Assembly: GCF_904846605.1 (NCBI RefSeq)
Contig: NZ_CAJHBI010000005.1
Location: 62,001 to 126,000, forward strand
Direction of reading: 5' to 3'
DNA: 64,000 nucleotides
Origin: Psychrobacter sp. 72-O-c
GTDB lineage: Bacteria > Pseudomonadota > Gammaproteobacteria > Pseudomonadales > Moraxellaceae
The stretch's first letter is position 1, and the number at the start of each line of letters is the position of its first letter. Below the pieces are notes generated by a model. That model was given only the letters and a program-made list of their open reading frames with translations, made no database searches and was not told the DNA's origin. Made by a program: the position numbers and the translations under genes. Below are positions 38,660-47,130 of the stretch, in pieces.

Positions 38660-38752
38660 AACTGCGTTGTAATAATCGACTGATATTACTGTTCGATAAG
38701 AGTGAACAAACTCTTAGCTCAAAGAAACAGCGCTCATTTGATAATATGCTCG

Positions 38753-40984
38753 TTACTTATTATTGCCATAAGCATAACTATAGTGATAGCTATATTTGTC
38801 CATAACGCCTTGTTGTACATCATTAAGGATAATGCCGTCTACTTGCACGTGTGCTTTAGTCAATTGGTTGATCGCGTAAACCAACTGTCCCTCTATCGAT
38901 TTATTATATCGAGTCACCAACAATACTTTGTCTGCGTATTGTGACAGTATCACGGCATCTGAAGCCGCTAAGATAGGCGGAGAATCTATAATAATATAAT
39001 CATAATGTGCATTCAACTTCGCCATCAACCCACCAAACTTATCACCCGCTAGCAATGACGTTGGATTGTGTGGCTGCTGACCTCTGGGCATAAAGTCAAT
39101 ATGATCCATAGTAGTAGGATGAATAAAGTTTTCTATCCTGTTATCTACTTGCTCACTACCCTTGCTCTGCGATAAATAATCTGCCAGCCCATTATTTTGC
39201 TCCATGTTAAACATCTTATGCAACTCGCCTAAGCGCATGTCTGCATCTATGATTAAGACTTTTTTATCAAGCTGTGCAAACACCTCTGTTAGATTAGCAG
39301 AGATAAATGATTTGCCTACACCTGGGCTTTCACCTGAAATAAGTATCACTTTGGCACGCTGACCCGCTTTACCTTCTGTTGGCATACCGAACATCAAGTG
39401 TGTTCTTAGGCTTTTTATAGCTTCGTAGCTTAAGCTATTATGGTCAGTATAAGCCAGCAGTCGATTTGGCACTTTTTTATTCTTTGACAGCCGTGATAGC
39501 GATGGTGAGCGCGGAATCGTGGCAATCACAGGTACGCCAGTTTTTGCTTCTAAACGATCAGGGTCTTTGACCGTATTTCTAAGCAAGCTTCTAAGGAATA
39601 CTAGCAGTATGCCAAACATTAGCCCCGATAATGTCGCTAGCATTATTATCCGTTGCTTCTTAGGGGCGATAGTCCTATAAGTACTGATAGGCAGATCAAT
39701 AATACGGGCGTAACCAATCTGACCTGCTTTGACAATTTTCAGTTGTTGATAGTTTTTGAGCATGGTGAGATAAATTTCTCTATTGATGCTCGTATCTTCT
39801 GATAATTTTAGAAACTCTCTTTGTATCTCAGGTAGACCTGCGACTCTATCTTCTATTTCTTGTTGCCTATCATTTAAGACTTCAATTTGATCGTTTATTT
39901 GAATGACTAGTGGATGCTCTTCTGTATAGTAAGTGATCAAATCTGCTTTTTTGAGTTTTAGCTCATTAACTTGAGAATCAATTTCAGCGCTTTGTCCCAC
40001 TAAAATCCCTGCTTCTTGACCAATATCGATGGTGCCTGACTCTTCACGAAAATTATTAAAGACTGCTTCAGAAGCTTCAAGCTTTTGCTTTAATAAGGGT
40101 ATTTGGGTTTCCATGAACTTAATGGTTTTAGTAGTTTCTTCAGAGCCGCGAGATTGGTTTTGATCAATATAGGATAGAATGATTTGCTTTAAAACTAAGC
40201 TTACTTGCTGTTGATTGGAACCAATCAGTGACAGCTGAATAATACCCGTATCTCCACCGATCTCCGTTACTGTCAAAGCGCCGTTTATAGCATCTGTAGT
40301 GTTCTGCAGTGACTGTTTAGAAATATTGATGGGGTGGTTGCTAGCTGGCAGGTCATTCACTGTGATTTGAATGATACCGTTTGAGCCTCTAAAGCGATGT
40401 GGTTGGTTCAGTTGTCCCTTAAACTCATCAAGACCGTTGCTAAGTGTAAAGCCGCCATTAGCATCAGAGCTAGATCTCACCAAAGTAAAAGTCTGATTCA
40501 AATAGTCTTGCGAGACCTCAAATTGACTGACTTGCACTTGACCGTCTTCAGTCTCTAACATTACTCCTTTAGGGGTACTTAGTTGAGTACTAGTATGGTT
40601 GCTTTTTATTCTATCTAAGTTGTTGATGGTAGGATCACTTAACCGAATACCTAAGTGTAACAAGTCAACCACTGGCTTTAGTACCATACGTGATTTTATT
40701 AACTGTGCTTCTGTCTGAGCTGGACCGGAATTTGACGACACCAGATCACTTGAACCTAGTGCTGATGAAACGCCTTGCGACTGCTCCTCAATCTGTATCA
40801 GAGCATCTGACTTAAAAGTAGGATTCTCATAGCGGCTGTATAGTACACCTATCAGCAAACCCAACAAAGCAAAAAAGAGTATGGTTTTCCAGCCACGTAA
40901 AAATACCGATAACAAAGCTAATAAATCAATATCATTATTATTTTCTGCCGCAGGCTTCGATAGGTTATTCGCATCTGTATTCAT
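38753..40984 (-). CDS. wzc: Wzc-type polysaccharide co-polymerase and tyrosine autokinase (locus 1)
   Basis: 743 aa from the Met at 40984 (MNTDANNLSKPAAENNND). A longer frame from 41134 would overlap wzb and does not match the paralogue. The layout matches the locus 2 kinase: TM1 near 40-60, a periplasmic coiled region, TM2 near 445, Walker A GESPGVGKS, Walker A' LIIDADMR, Walker B IIDSPP and the C-terminal Tyr tail KYSYHYSYAYG. It lies 31 bp after wzb, the classic wza-wzb-wzc order. It regulates chain length and export, with Wzb as its phosphatase. Confidence 0.93.
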   Translation of the reverse strand: MNTDANNLSKPAAENNNDIDLLALLSVFLRGWKTILFFALLGLLIGVLYSRYENPTFKSDALIQIEEQSQGVSSALGSSDLVSSNSGPAQTEAQLIKSRMVLKPVVDLLHLGIRLSDPTINNLDRIKSNHTSTQLSTPKGVMLETEDGQVQVSQFEVSQDYLNQTFTLVRSSSDANGGFTLSNGLDEFKGQLNQPHRFRGSNGIIQITVNDLPASNHPINISKQSLQNTTDAINGALTVTEIGGDTGIIQLSLIGSNQQQVSLVLKQIILSYIDQNQSRGSEETTKTIKFMETQIPLLKQKLEASEAVFNNFREESGTIDIGQEAGILVGQSAEIDSQVNELKLKKADLITYYTEEHPLVIQINDQIEVLNDRQQEIEDRVAGLPEIQREFLKLSEDTSINREIYLTMLKNYQQLKIVKAGQIGYARIIDLPISTYRTIAPKKQRIIMLATLSGLMFGILLVFLRSLLRNTVKDPDRLEAKTGVPVIATIPRSPSLSRLSKNKKVPNRLLAYTDHNSLSYEAIKSLRTHLMFGMPTEGKAGQRAKVILISGESPGVGKSFISANLTEVFAQLDKKVLIIDADMRLGELHKMFNMEQNNGLADYLSQSKGSEQVDNRIENFIHPTTMDHIDFMPRGQQPHNPTSLLAGDKFGGLMAKLNAHYDYIIIDSPPILAASDAVILSQYADKVLLVTRYNKSIEGQLVYAINQLTKAHVQVDGIILNDVQQGVMDKYSYHYSYAYGNNK

Positions 40985-41015
40985 AACTATATCTTCATCA
41001 CTTAATGTTAGTCGT

Positions 41016-41447
41016 TTAGCTAATTTTATCCGTCCACCGCTCAAGACTATCAACGATATCTTTTTCGGCAGTCTCAAATGCTGATTTATCATGCTGATAA
41101 GGATCGGCAATATCTTTGTCAATCCAATGGCCAATCCTAAAGGTTTTACCGCGGCAATGCGGCCAGCGATCTTCGATCCATTTGGTTTGGCTCTCTGACA
41201 TAGTAAATATTAGGTCGGCTGTCTTAACCAATTCTTCGCTTATTTGCTTAGCGATATGGTCAGACATATCTATATTGCGGGCTGTCATTACCTCTTGCGC
41301 TTTTGAATCAGCAGCATGGCCGACGACTGCCGACAAACCAGCAGAATCAATATGCTTTTGTGGATAATGGTTTATTAAGAGTGCAGCCGCTATTGGACTA
41401 CGACAAATATTGCCCACGCAGACCACTAAGATGTTATTAAAACTCAT
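41016..41447 (-). CDS. wzb: Wzb low-molecular-weight protein tyrosine phosphatase
   Basis: A 143-aa enzyme with the N-terminal P-loop CVGNICRS (C-x5-R with the following Ser) that forms the phosphocysteine site, and the general-acid Asp in the DPYQHDKSAF block near residue 113. It removes phosphate from the Tyr tail of Wzc. It lies between wza and wzc, with 28 and 31 bp gaps. Since the second copy is decayed, it is the only Wzb visible in the window and may serve both kinases. Confidence 0.95.
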   Translation of the reverse strand: MSFNNILVVCVGNICRSPIAAALLINHYPQKHIDSAGLSAVVGHAADSKAQEVMTARNIDMSDHIAKQISEELVKTADLIFTMSESQTKWIEDRWPHCRGKTFRIGHWIDKDIADPYQHDKSAFETAEKDIVDSLERWTDKIS

Positions 41448-41475
41448 AATACGTATCTACCTAATGTGTACCTAC

Positions 41476-42567
41476 CTAGAGACCGAAACTTCTAATGGCA
41501 GATGTAGAGGGTAATAACGAACTAAGAACGCGATTCCAGCGGGTCAAGCCAGTCGGATCAACATACACTATGTCATTGGGTCGCATCTCAAAACGATTGG
41601 CTAATGGAAAGCTGGTAATGGTTTGCATGTCCACATAATAGATACTGGTACGCGGGTAACTAGGGTGGTCACGAACGATGTATACTTTGGCAGCATTGGC
41701 GGTATTGGCGTTAAGACCGGCAGACTCCCCCAATACTTGAGCCAAATTCAGTCCTTGCTCAAGAATAGGCACAGGCGCGACTTGTCCAAACTCTCCTAAG
41801 ACATATACTTTATTGATGTCTAGGGTATTGACATGGATTGAGTCGCCATCTTGTACATAAATTTGATTGGCCGATGAGCCTATTTGCCGCAGTGAGGATA
41901 GGTTTATGTTGTAACTGGTCCCTTTGCGATTCAATACGATGTTGTCTGAATCGCCAGTAGCGGTTACGCCACCTGCCATAGAAATGGCGCTATAAAGAGA
42001 GACTGGGGCGTCGGTGATATTAAATTCGCCCATTTTACTGACTTCACCATCAACAATAAATTTATTGCCGCGATAGTCGATAACTTTTACTTGGGGATCT
42101 GAATATTTAAGATAGCGTTGCAACTGTCCGCGTAGATTTGCGGTAAATTGCGGGACACTCATACCACTGGCTTTAATACGACCTATTAGGGGAATTTGAA
42201 CAAAGCCTTGCTGATCGACTGTTAAACTGGAAGTGGAGGCATTGATGTTTGGATACTCGACAAGGACAACATTGAGAACATCCCCTTGAGCAATGCGGTA
42301 ATCCACTCGAGTAGAAGTTCTTACTAGGCGTGCTAAGTCACCACTCGGTTGAATTACTTGCTTAGGCGGTAGCGTTGCCAAACTTAATGGCTGTACGTCA
42401 AACTGTATGCCATTCTCTGCAACAAACGAACCACTGGGAGGCAAGTCGCCAGCTTGTAATCCAGAGTTGATAGTGGTGGTGGCACAACCAGAAAGCAGAC
42501 TGCTAAGTATTAAACCTGCTGCACTTAATAGCTTGGTTGACTGTCGCATAGGAGAAATCCTTATCAA
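41476..42567 (-). CDS. wza: Wza outer-membrane polysaccharide export lipoprotein (locus 1)
   Basis: A 363-aa lipoprotein with a signal peptide ending in lipobox LSGC, followed by the Poly_export domain and SLBB-type repeats exactly as in the other copy. Protein differences after the signal region are only a handful of residues (for instance QVIQ for QVVQ, RKG for RRG). It is the first gene of locus 1, facing rluB across a 374-bp gap that should contain both promoters. Confidence 0.95.
   Translation of the reverse strand: MIRISPMRQSTKLLSAAGLILSSLLSGCATTTINSGLQAGDLPPSGSFVAENGIQFDVQPLSLATLPPKQVIQPSGDLARLVRTSTRVDYRIAQGDVLNVVLVEYPNINASTSSLTVDQQGFVQIPLIGRIKASGMSVPQFTANLRGQLQRYLKYSDPQVKVIDYRGNKFIVDGEVSKMGEFNITDAPVSLYSAISMAGGVTATGDSDNIVLNRKGTSYNINLSSLRQIGSSANQIYVQDGDSIHVNTLDINKVYVLGEFGQVAPVPILEQGLNLAQVLGESAGLNANTANAAKVYIVRDHPSYPRTSIYYVDMQTITSFPLANRFEMRPNDIVYVDPTGLTRWNRVLSSLLPSTSAIRSFGL
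41541..42452 (-). repeat. Long direct repeat, copy 1 (inside wza of locus 1)
   Basis: Partner of 14506-15417, same orientation, constant offset of 27,035 bp. Homologous recombination between the two would delete or duplicate about 27 kb, in effect all of locus 1 except wza. Confidence 0.85.
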
Positions 42568-42941
42568 TCACAACGATATTACAAATATCGTAAAGGGTAA
42601 GCTCATTATAATATTAACTTAGCTTTACATTAGTAGCAAAAATAATTCGCATCATAACATAAGTCGTTAATAATTAATCAAGGGTTAGTATTTATTGCTA
42701 TAAAATAGTTTAGTATTTTAGGAGTATGCTAATTGATGACCCCTCCTAATGCCTAATAGCTACTTTTTCTTCTTCCCAAAAACAAGCCTTTTTCTTAAAG
42801 AGAAGCGTTTTTCTTAAAAAAAAGAACAAGTTAGTTATAAATGCTGCCAAATAGCGTACAATAGCCGCTGTAAATTATTTCTTACTTTACTAAAATTCGT
42901 ACATTGAGAAATGTAACCCTAACCGACTCAAGGATATAATC
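42568..42941. other. Divergent intergenic region wza / rluB
   Basis: AT-rich, 374 bp. It should hold the minus-strand promoter of the capsule operon and the plus-strand promoter of rluB. A TACAAT hexamer at 42857-42862 is a possible -10 for rluB without a good -35. I found no JUMPstart-like element by eye. Confidence 0.4.
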
Positions 42942-43877
42942 ATGAAAGATGAAAAATTACAAAAAGCCCTCGCCCGTATGGGACTTGGCTCACGCCGTCA
43001 GATGGAAGAAGTCATTAAATCAGGTCGTGTAACGGTTAATAATGCGCCTGCAACTATTGGTGATCGCGTCGAGCAAGGCGACGAGATTCGCGTCGATGGC
43101 CGTCAGATTAAATATACCTCTGAGAATGAAAAGCGTCGCCGGGTATTGGCTTATTATAAGCCTGAAGGTGAGATTTGTTCGGCTAACGATCCAGAAGGTC
43201 GTCCAACCGTGTTTGAACGTTTGCCTAAATTGACCCACGACCGCTGGGTAATGGTCGGCCGCTTAGATATCAACTCTACAGGGCTACTATTATTTACCAA
43301 TGATGGCGAGATGGCCCACCGCTTGATGCATCCCTCTAATGAAGTTACCCGTGAATACGCTGTACGTGTGTTGGGTGAAGTAACATCAGATATCGCTCGT
43401 GCGCTGACCAATGGAGTCATGCTAGAAGATGGTATGGCACAGTTTGAAGAGATCAAAGAAGGTGGTGGCGAAGGGGTCAATAAGTGGTATCACGTCAAGC
43501 TAAAAGAAGGTCGTAACCGTGAAGTACGCCGTTTGTTTGAGTCTCAAGGTCTCAAGGTTAGCCGTCTATTACGGACCAGCTATGGCGGCATCGCGCTACC
43601 AAAAGAGCTACGTACGGGTCGCTTTTTAGAGCTGGATAGAAAAGACATTAATACCTTAACGGACATGGTAGACTTACGTCCTCGCTACGGTACTGGTCTA
43701 CACGGCGCGGCTAAAGACAAGCAAGAACGCATCAAAAACAAGCCGCTCAAAGCTCGACGTAGTGACAGCAACCACAATAAAAACGCAAAACCTAATACTG
43801 GTCCAAAATCTAGCGATAGCACCAAACCGGCTAATCGTGGTACGCGTAACACTAGTGATCGCAATAATCGTCGTTAG
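42942..43877 (+). CDS. rluB: 23S rRNA pseudouridine synthase RluB
   Basis: A 311-aa protein. The S4 RNA-binding domain (about 3-60) carries KALARMGLGSRRQMEEVI, then the RsuA-family catalytic domain shows YYKPEGEICS and the catalytic Asp in VGRLDINSTGLLLFTNDGE, followed by EGRNREVRRLFES. The C-terminal 50 residues are a Lys/Arg/Asn-rich disordered tail, common in RluB. RluB makes pseudouridine 2605 in 23S rRNA. AAGGAT upstream supports the start. A strong terminator follows. Confidence 0.9.
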   Translation: MKDEKLQKALARMGLGSRRQMEEVIKSGRVTVNNAPATIGDRVEQGDEIRVDGRQIKYTSENEKRRRVLAYYKPEGEICSANDPEGRPTVFERLPKLTHDRWVMVGRLDINSTGLLLFTNDGEMAHRLMHPSNEVTREYAVRVLGEVTSDIARALTNGVMLEDGMAQFEEIKEGGGEGVNKWYHVKLKEGRNREVRRLFESQGLKVSRLLRTSYGGIALPKELRTGRFLELDRKDINTLTDMVDLRPRYGTGLHGAAKDKQERIKNKPLKARRSDSNHNKNAKPNTGPKSSDSTKPANRGTRNTSDRNNRR

Positions 43878-43907
43878 AATAAACACTTACTAATGCTACA
43901 CAATAAT

Positions 43908-43946
43908 AAAAGCTGCCAACGATAATTTATCATTGGCAGCTTTTTT
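43908..43946. terminator. Bidirectional terminator after rluB
   Basis: A long inverted repeat starting AAAGCTGCCAACGATAA, with one mismatch, is flanked by A and T tracts on both sides. It serves rluB (plus) and the convergent gene ending at 43997 (minus). Confidence 0.9.
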
Positions 43947-43996
43947 ATGGCGCGTTGTGTTTTGGCTGTTAGAATGAACTAAGTGTTTATAATCCT

Positions 43997-44554
43997 TTAA
44001 TTACTATGGCTGTCTATATAATTTTTCATCACCCGCAAGTCTTGCAAATGCTGGGTCTCCATTTGCTCTAACAAGCTATCTAAGCGCCCTTCAATATTAT
44101 TTAACGCCTGTTGTAAAAGTTGCTTAGCCTCAGATTGTTTGTCATTAGTGCTAGCGTTCACGCTTGCCCCTGCACTTGCTAAATGATAATGACTGGCTAG
44201 CATCTCTGCTAACCTGGTATGCAGCAGCTTATCCAATACAAATTGCTGTTCGGTGATTGCTGGCGTTATGCTCTGCGCTTGTAGGTGTTGCTGATAAGTT
44301 TGATAAGTAGCTACTTTATGATCAATACGTTGCAAATGGCGCAGTTGGCTGTCTGGTAGTACACTTAGATGCTTATTGTTTAAGGTTAAATTTTGCCATG
44401 TCATATCAGTGAGCGTTATTGGCGCTTGTGGATCTTGATAAGTGAGCACTCCTGGGGTAATGCCAACCGCTTTATGTAGCGCCTGCCAGCCTTTTTTACC
44501 CAGATAAAAGACGGTGATCGTGGTAAACACCCCAACGCCTAATAACATACTCAT
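43997..44554 (-). CDS. Uncharacterised membrane-anchored protein, third of a paralogous trio
   Basis: A 185-aa protein of unknown function. One N-terminal membrane helix (about 2-18) precedes a soluble, Gln/His/Leu-rich helical region. The C-terminal segment FVLDKLLHTRLAEMLASHYH ... NNIEGRLDSLLEQMETQHLQ has the same layout as the two genes upstream: an (I/L)DK helix, a short gap, then an acidic LD(D/S/E)LL(D/E) helix. The probable topology is N-in or N-out with a cytoplasmic coiled domain. It lies 46 bp after the second gene of the trio, so they form an operon closed by the shared terminator. Confidence 0.7.
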   Translation of the reverse strand: MSMLLGVGVFTTITVFYLGKKGWQALHKAVGITPGVLTYQDPQAPITLTDMTWQNLTLNNKHLSVLPDSQLRHLQRIDHKVATYQTYQQHLQAQSITPAITEQQFVLDKLLHTRLAEMLASHYHLASAGASVNASTNDKQSEAKQLLQQALNNIEGRLDSLLEQMETQHLQDLRVMKNYIDSHSN

Positions 44555-44600
44555 GTTCGTCTACCCTTGTTAGCCACTTTCACTATCTATAACTTATCAT

Positions 44601-45293
44601 TTATAGTTTTATTTTATCGAGGGTGGTTTTATCAGGGGTAGGATTCTCTATGGCCTTGCCAATAACTTCCTCATTAACCTCATTAACATTGCCATTATCA
44701 ACTCTATCATTAACATTGCCACTAGCAGACCGTTGATCCAGCGGGTTAGAGGACGAACTGTCAAAACGCTGTTGCAGATAACGATTGGCCACTAGTAGTT
44801 TTTGCCCATCCTGATGATAAGAAGCGTCAAGTAAGTCATCAAACTGGGCGTTAATCGTACCGAGCAGCTCTAATAGCGCCTCTTTACCCGTGACATCAGA
44901 GTGTTTTATCTTAGTGGTATCGGCACGCGCACCGTCTAAGTCATGTAAGCGCCGATAGTCAGCAACTGCTTGCGGAATATGTTTATCCATCAAATTTTGA
45001 ATCATGATATAAGTTTCGTTGACGGTATCTTTATCATCGATTTTGCCATCGTTATTGGTATCACCATAAATCAACCGTAGCTTCTCACCTTTTTCATTAA
45101 TCTGATCCAGTGCATTTTTGACCGTCTCTGGTAAGCTTTTTTCCGGAATATAGCCCAACTGCGGCATGGCCTTATATTCTAGCATCTTGGGCGCGGTAAC
45201 CTTTTTGACACCGCGATAGCCCAGATATAACCCAGCTGCCGGCAGTACACCGTATAATACAAACATCACTAACATGGCAGTTATTTGGGTCAT
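44601..45293 (-). CDS. Uncharacterised membrane protein with an EF-hand/dockerin-like loop
   Basis: A 230-aa protein with an N-terminal membrane helix (about 5-24). It carries a calcium-type loop DTNNDGKIDDKD at 78-89, with ligands at loop positions 1, 3, 5, 7, 9 and 12 all suitable. The shared trio domain follows (MDKHIPQAVADYRRLHDLDG ... INAQFDDLLDASYHQDGQKL ... NRYLQQRF), then an Asn/Val/Glu-rich disordered tail. The shared domain is loosely reminiscent of the XpaC-type helical region, but I do not recognise the family. It is the middle gene of the trio. Confidence 0.7.
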   Translation of the reverse strand: MTQITAMLVMFVLYGVLPAAGLYLGYRGVKKVTAPKMLEYKAMPQLGYIPEKSLPETVKNALDQINEKGEKLRLIYGDTNNDGKIDDKDTVNETYIMIQNLMDKHIPQAVADYRRLHDLDGARADTTKIKHSDVTGKEALLELLGTINAQFDDLLDASYHQDGQKLLVANRYLQQRFDSSSSNPLDQRSASGNVNDRVDNGNVNEVNEEVIGKAIENPTPDKTTLDKIKL

Positions 45294-45329
45294 GATATTG
45301 TCCTTATTAAAACTCGAATGAAACCAAGC

Positions 45330-46130
45330 TTAGCTTTTGGTGCGACTTTTGACATAGCGATGGGTAGAGGCCAAGCGGTTGAGTACCGTTTGATGGAGCT
45401 CATCTAATAACTCATCTAGCTCATAATCAATCTCTAAGAACAAATCAGTCAGCATACCACCGGCCGTCATATTACCTTGTACGGTATTATTCTTAGTACG
45501 GTGCGGGCTAAAGCGTAACAGCTGCTCATAATGATGTAGCGCTTCTGGAATGCTCTCAGTCACCAGCTTATCGATTGCAAACTGCCGCTCATTATGCTGT
45601 TGCTGTTGTTGCTCATTAAGCTCTTGGCTCCAGTCACGATAGCGTTTGAGCTTGCCATTAATTCGGTCTAAGATAGCTACTGCCTCAATAGGCATAGCGT
45701 TTAGGGTGGCCTCATCAACCACATCGACAAGTTCAGTCATGATAGGACAGCGTCCATGTTTGAGATACCATAAGGTATCGGGATCAAAAGGAGGGCGATT
45801 GTTTCGTGGCATCTGCGCCCGATTGGCCAAATAGCGATCGGTAAGTGGGGTTGGTGAGCGAATATCATTCACTTGCTCTAAGGCATCGCAAATACGATCA
45901 GCACGTTGGGGCGCTCTGAGCGGTGACTCGGTGTTGTGGCTGTGGCTGTGGCTGTGGCTGTGGCTGTGATTGGACTCTTGCTCAGCATCGACCCCATTAT
46001 TACTGTCTCCGTTCCTACTACTGTTTGTGATATCAGTAGCCGCTTGCTTAGCGTTTTTGGCCGCTGTAGTCGGTAGGTCATCTTGTGGTTGCCCAAATGA
46101 CTGTAGCATTCTCGTCAAACTTATGACCAT
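45330..46130 (-). CDS. Uncharacterised soluble protein with a His-Ser repeat, first of the trio
   Basis: A 266-aa protein with no membrane helix. A polar, disordered N-terminus holds six His-Ser units (about 55-65), encoded by five perfect tandem hexamers. A middle region follows (DTLWYLKHGRCPIMTELVDV), then the trio domain in its clearest form: AIDKLVTESIPEALHHYEQL, LEIDYELDELLDELHQTV and STHRYVKSR at the C-terminus. The His stretch could bind metal, and the partner gene has a calcium-type loop. Function unknown. The gene is 36 bp upstream of the second member. Confidence 0.7.
   Translation of the reverse strand: MVISLTRMLQSFGQPQDDLPTTAAKNAKQAATDITNSSRNGDSNNGVDAEQESNHSHSHSHSHSHNTESPLRAPQRADRICDALEQVNDIRSPTPLTDRYLANRAQMPRNNRPPFDPDTLWYLKHGRCPIMTELVDVVDEATLNAMPIEAVAILDRINGKLKRYRDWSQELNEQQQQQHNERQFAIDKLVTESIPEALHHYEQLLRFSPHRTKNNTVQGNMTAGGMLTDLFLEIDYELDELLDELHQTVLNRLASTHRYVKSRTKS
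45937..45966. repeat. Five perfect tandem hexamers (TGGCTG)
   Basis: The unit encodes His-Ser on the minus strand. Because it is a multiple of three, slippage would change repeat number without frameshift. It lies within the first gene of the trio. Confidence 0.85.
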
Positions 46131-46256
46131 GACCTACTCTGCTCCTCACCTATTTATTACTATTGCACTCGATTACTAGATGGCTTATCTTAACAGTTTT
46201 TTACTGGTCTGCCAGTAAGCAAACGTCACCGTTGTATTACCAAAAAAGCAAATATT

Positions 46257-46859
46257 ATGAACCCCACTGATTATTTTTCTGGCTTCCTGCTGGGTCTAAC
46301 CCTAATTATAGCCATTGGTTCACAGAACGCCTTTGTGCTTAAACAAGGAATCAAACGCGAACACCTATTCTTCATCTGTCTGTTTTGTGCGGTCAGTGAT
46401 GCGTTACTTATCTCTGCTGGGGTCGCAGGTTTTGGCACGGTGACCGCACGCTACCCGCAAGTGGTAAACATAGCCAAATTTGCTGGCGTGGTATTTTTAG
46501 TTGGCTATGGTTTGCAGAGTTTATATGCCAGTGTGCGTCTATCGCACGCCCTTACTGCTGAAGGACAAGTGGTCACTAGCTTAAAAAAAGCGCTGCTGTT
46601 ATGTTTTGGCTTTACTTGGCTCAATCCGCATGTCTACTTAGATACTTTGGTGCTAGTTGGCATGGTTTCAACCGGAGCGAGTAGCAAACTGCTATTTGCT
46701 AGTGGGGCGGTCAGTGCGTCGTTTGTATTTTTCTTTGCACTGGGTTATGGCGCACGGTTATTAAAACCATTATTTGCACAACCAAAAGCGTGGAATATAT
46801 TAGATGCATTAGTAGGATTATTAATGCTGTACTTGGCGTGGCATTTATATCAAAGCTAA
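46257..46859 (+). CDS. LysE/ArgO-family amino acid exporter
   Basis: A 200-aa membrane protein with about six helices. The N-terminal FLLGLTLIIAIGSQNAFVLKQGIKR matches the LysE/ArgO signature (IGPGxQN region with the conserved QNAF), and FGFTWLNPHVYLDTLVLVG holds the second conserved block (LNPHVYLD). These proteins export basic amino acids such as arginine or lysine. It is a single gene on the plus strand, divergent from the trio. The exact substrate is not visible. Confidence 0.88.
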   Translation: MNPTDYFSGFLLGLTLIIAIGSQNAFVLKQGIKREHLFFICLFCAVSDALLISAGVAGFGTVTARYPQVVNIAKFAGVVFLVGYGLQSLYASVRLSHALTAEGQVVTSLKKALLLCFGFTWLNPHVYLDTLVLVGMVSTGASSKLLFASGAVSASFVFFFALGYGARLLKPLFAQPKAWNILDALVGLLMLYLAWHLYQS

Positions 46860-46907
46860 AATAGTTTCTATTATCTAGAAGGGTTACAGATAATATCTAC
46901 AGTCGGT

Positions 46908-47044
46908 GTATTTTAAAACAGACACAGTGCTACTGGGATGAATTCTTTGCAAGCTCGAAGCATGCGTTCGAACAGTAAGCTAGAAAAATTTATACCAGTT
47001 ATACGAAACCATATGTGTATCTACTTTATTTGGTACTGACTATA
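46908..47044. repeat. MITE-like repeat, copy C (opposite orientation)
   Basis: Read on the minus strand it begins TATAGTCAGTACCAAATAAA and continues CGTATAACTGGTATAAATTT and CTAGCTTACTGTTCG, ending in TCTGTTTTAAAATACACCGA. It fills most of the 271-bp gap between the LysE-type gene and the MarC-type gene (convergent ends). Confidence 0.8.
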
Positions 47045-47130
47045 TAAGTGACTCTCTATTATTTTGCATCAACTATATTAGGGCGTGTGCAAATATGAAT
47101 GCTACTTTAGATAAACGGTAGGCAAAATTA

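Noticed and set aside
40985-41134. N-terminal extension of the locus 1 Wzc (50 residues)
   Set aside because: It overlaps wzb out of frame, and the paralogue begins at the equivalent of the Met at 40984.
43154-43480. 108-codon minus-strand frame within rluB
   Set aside because: Opposite a well-supported gene, with a composition typical of antisense frames.
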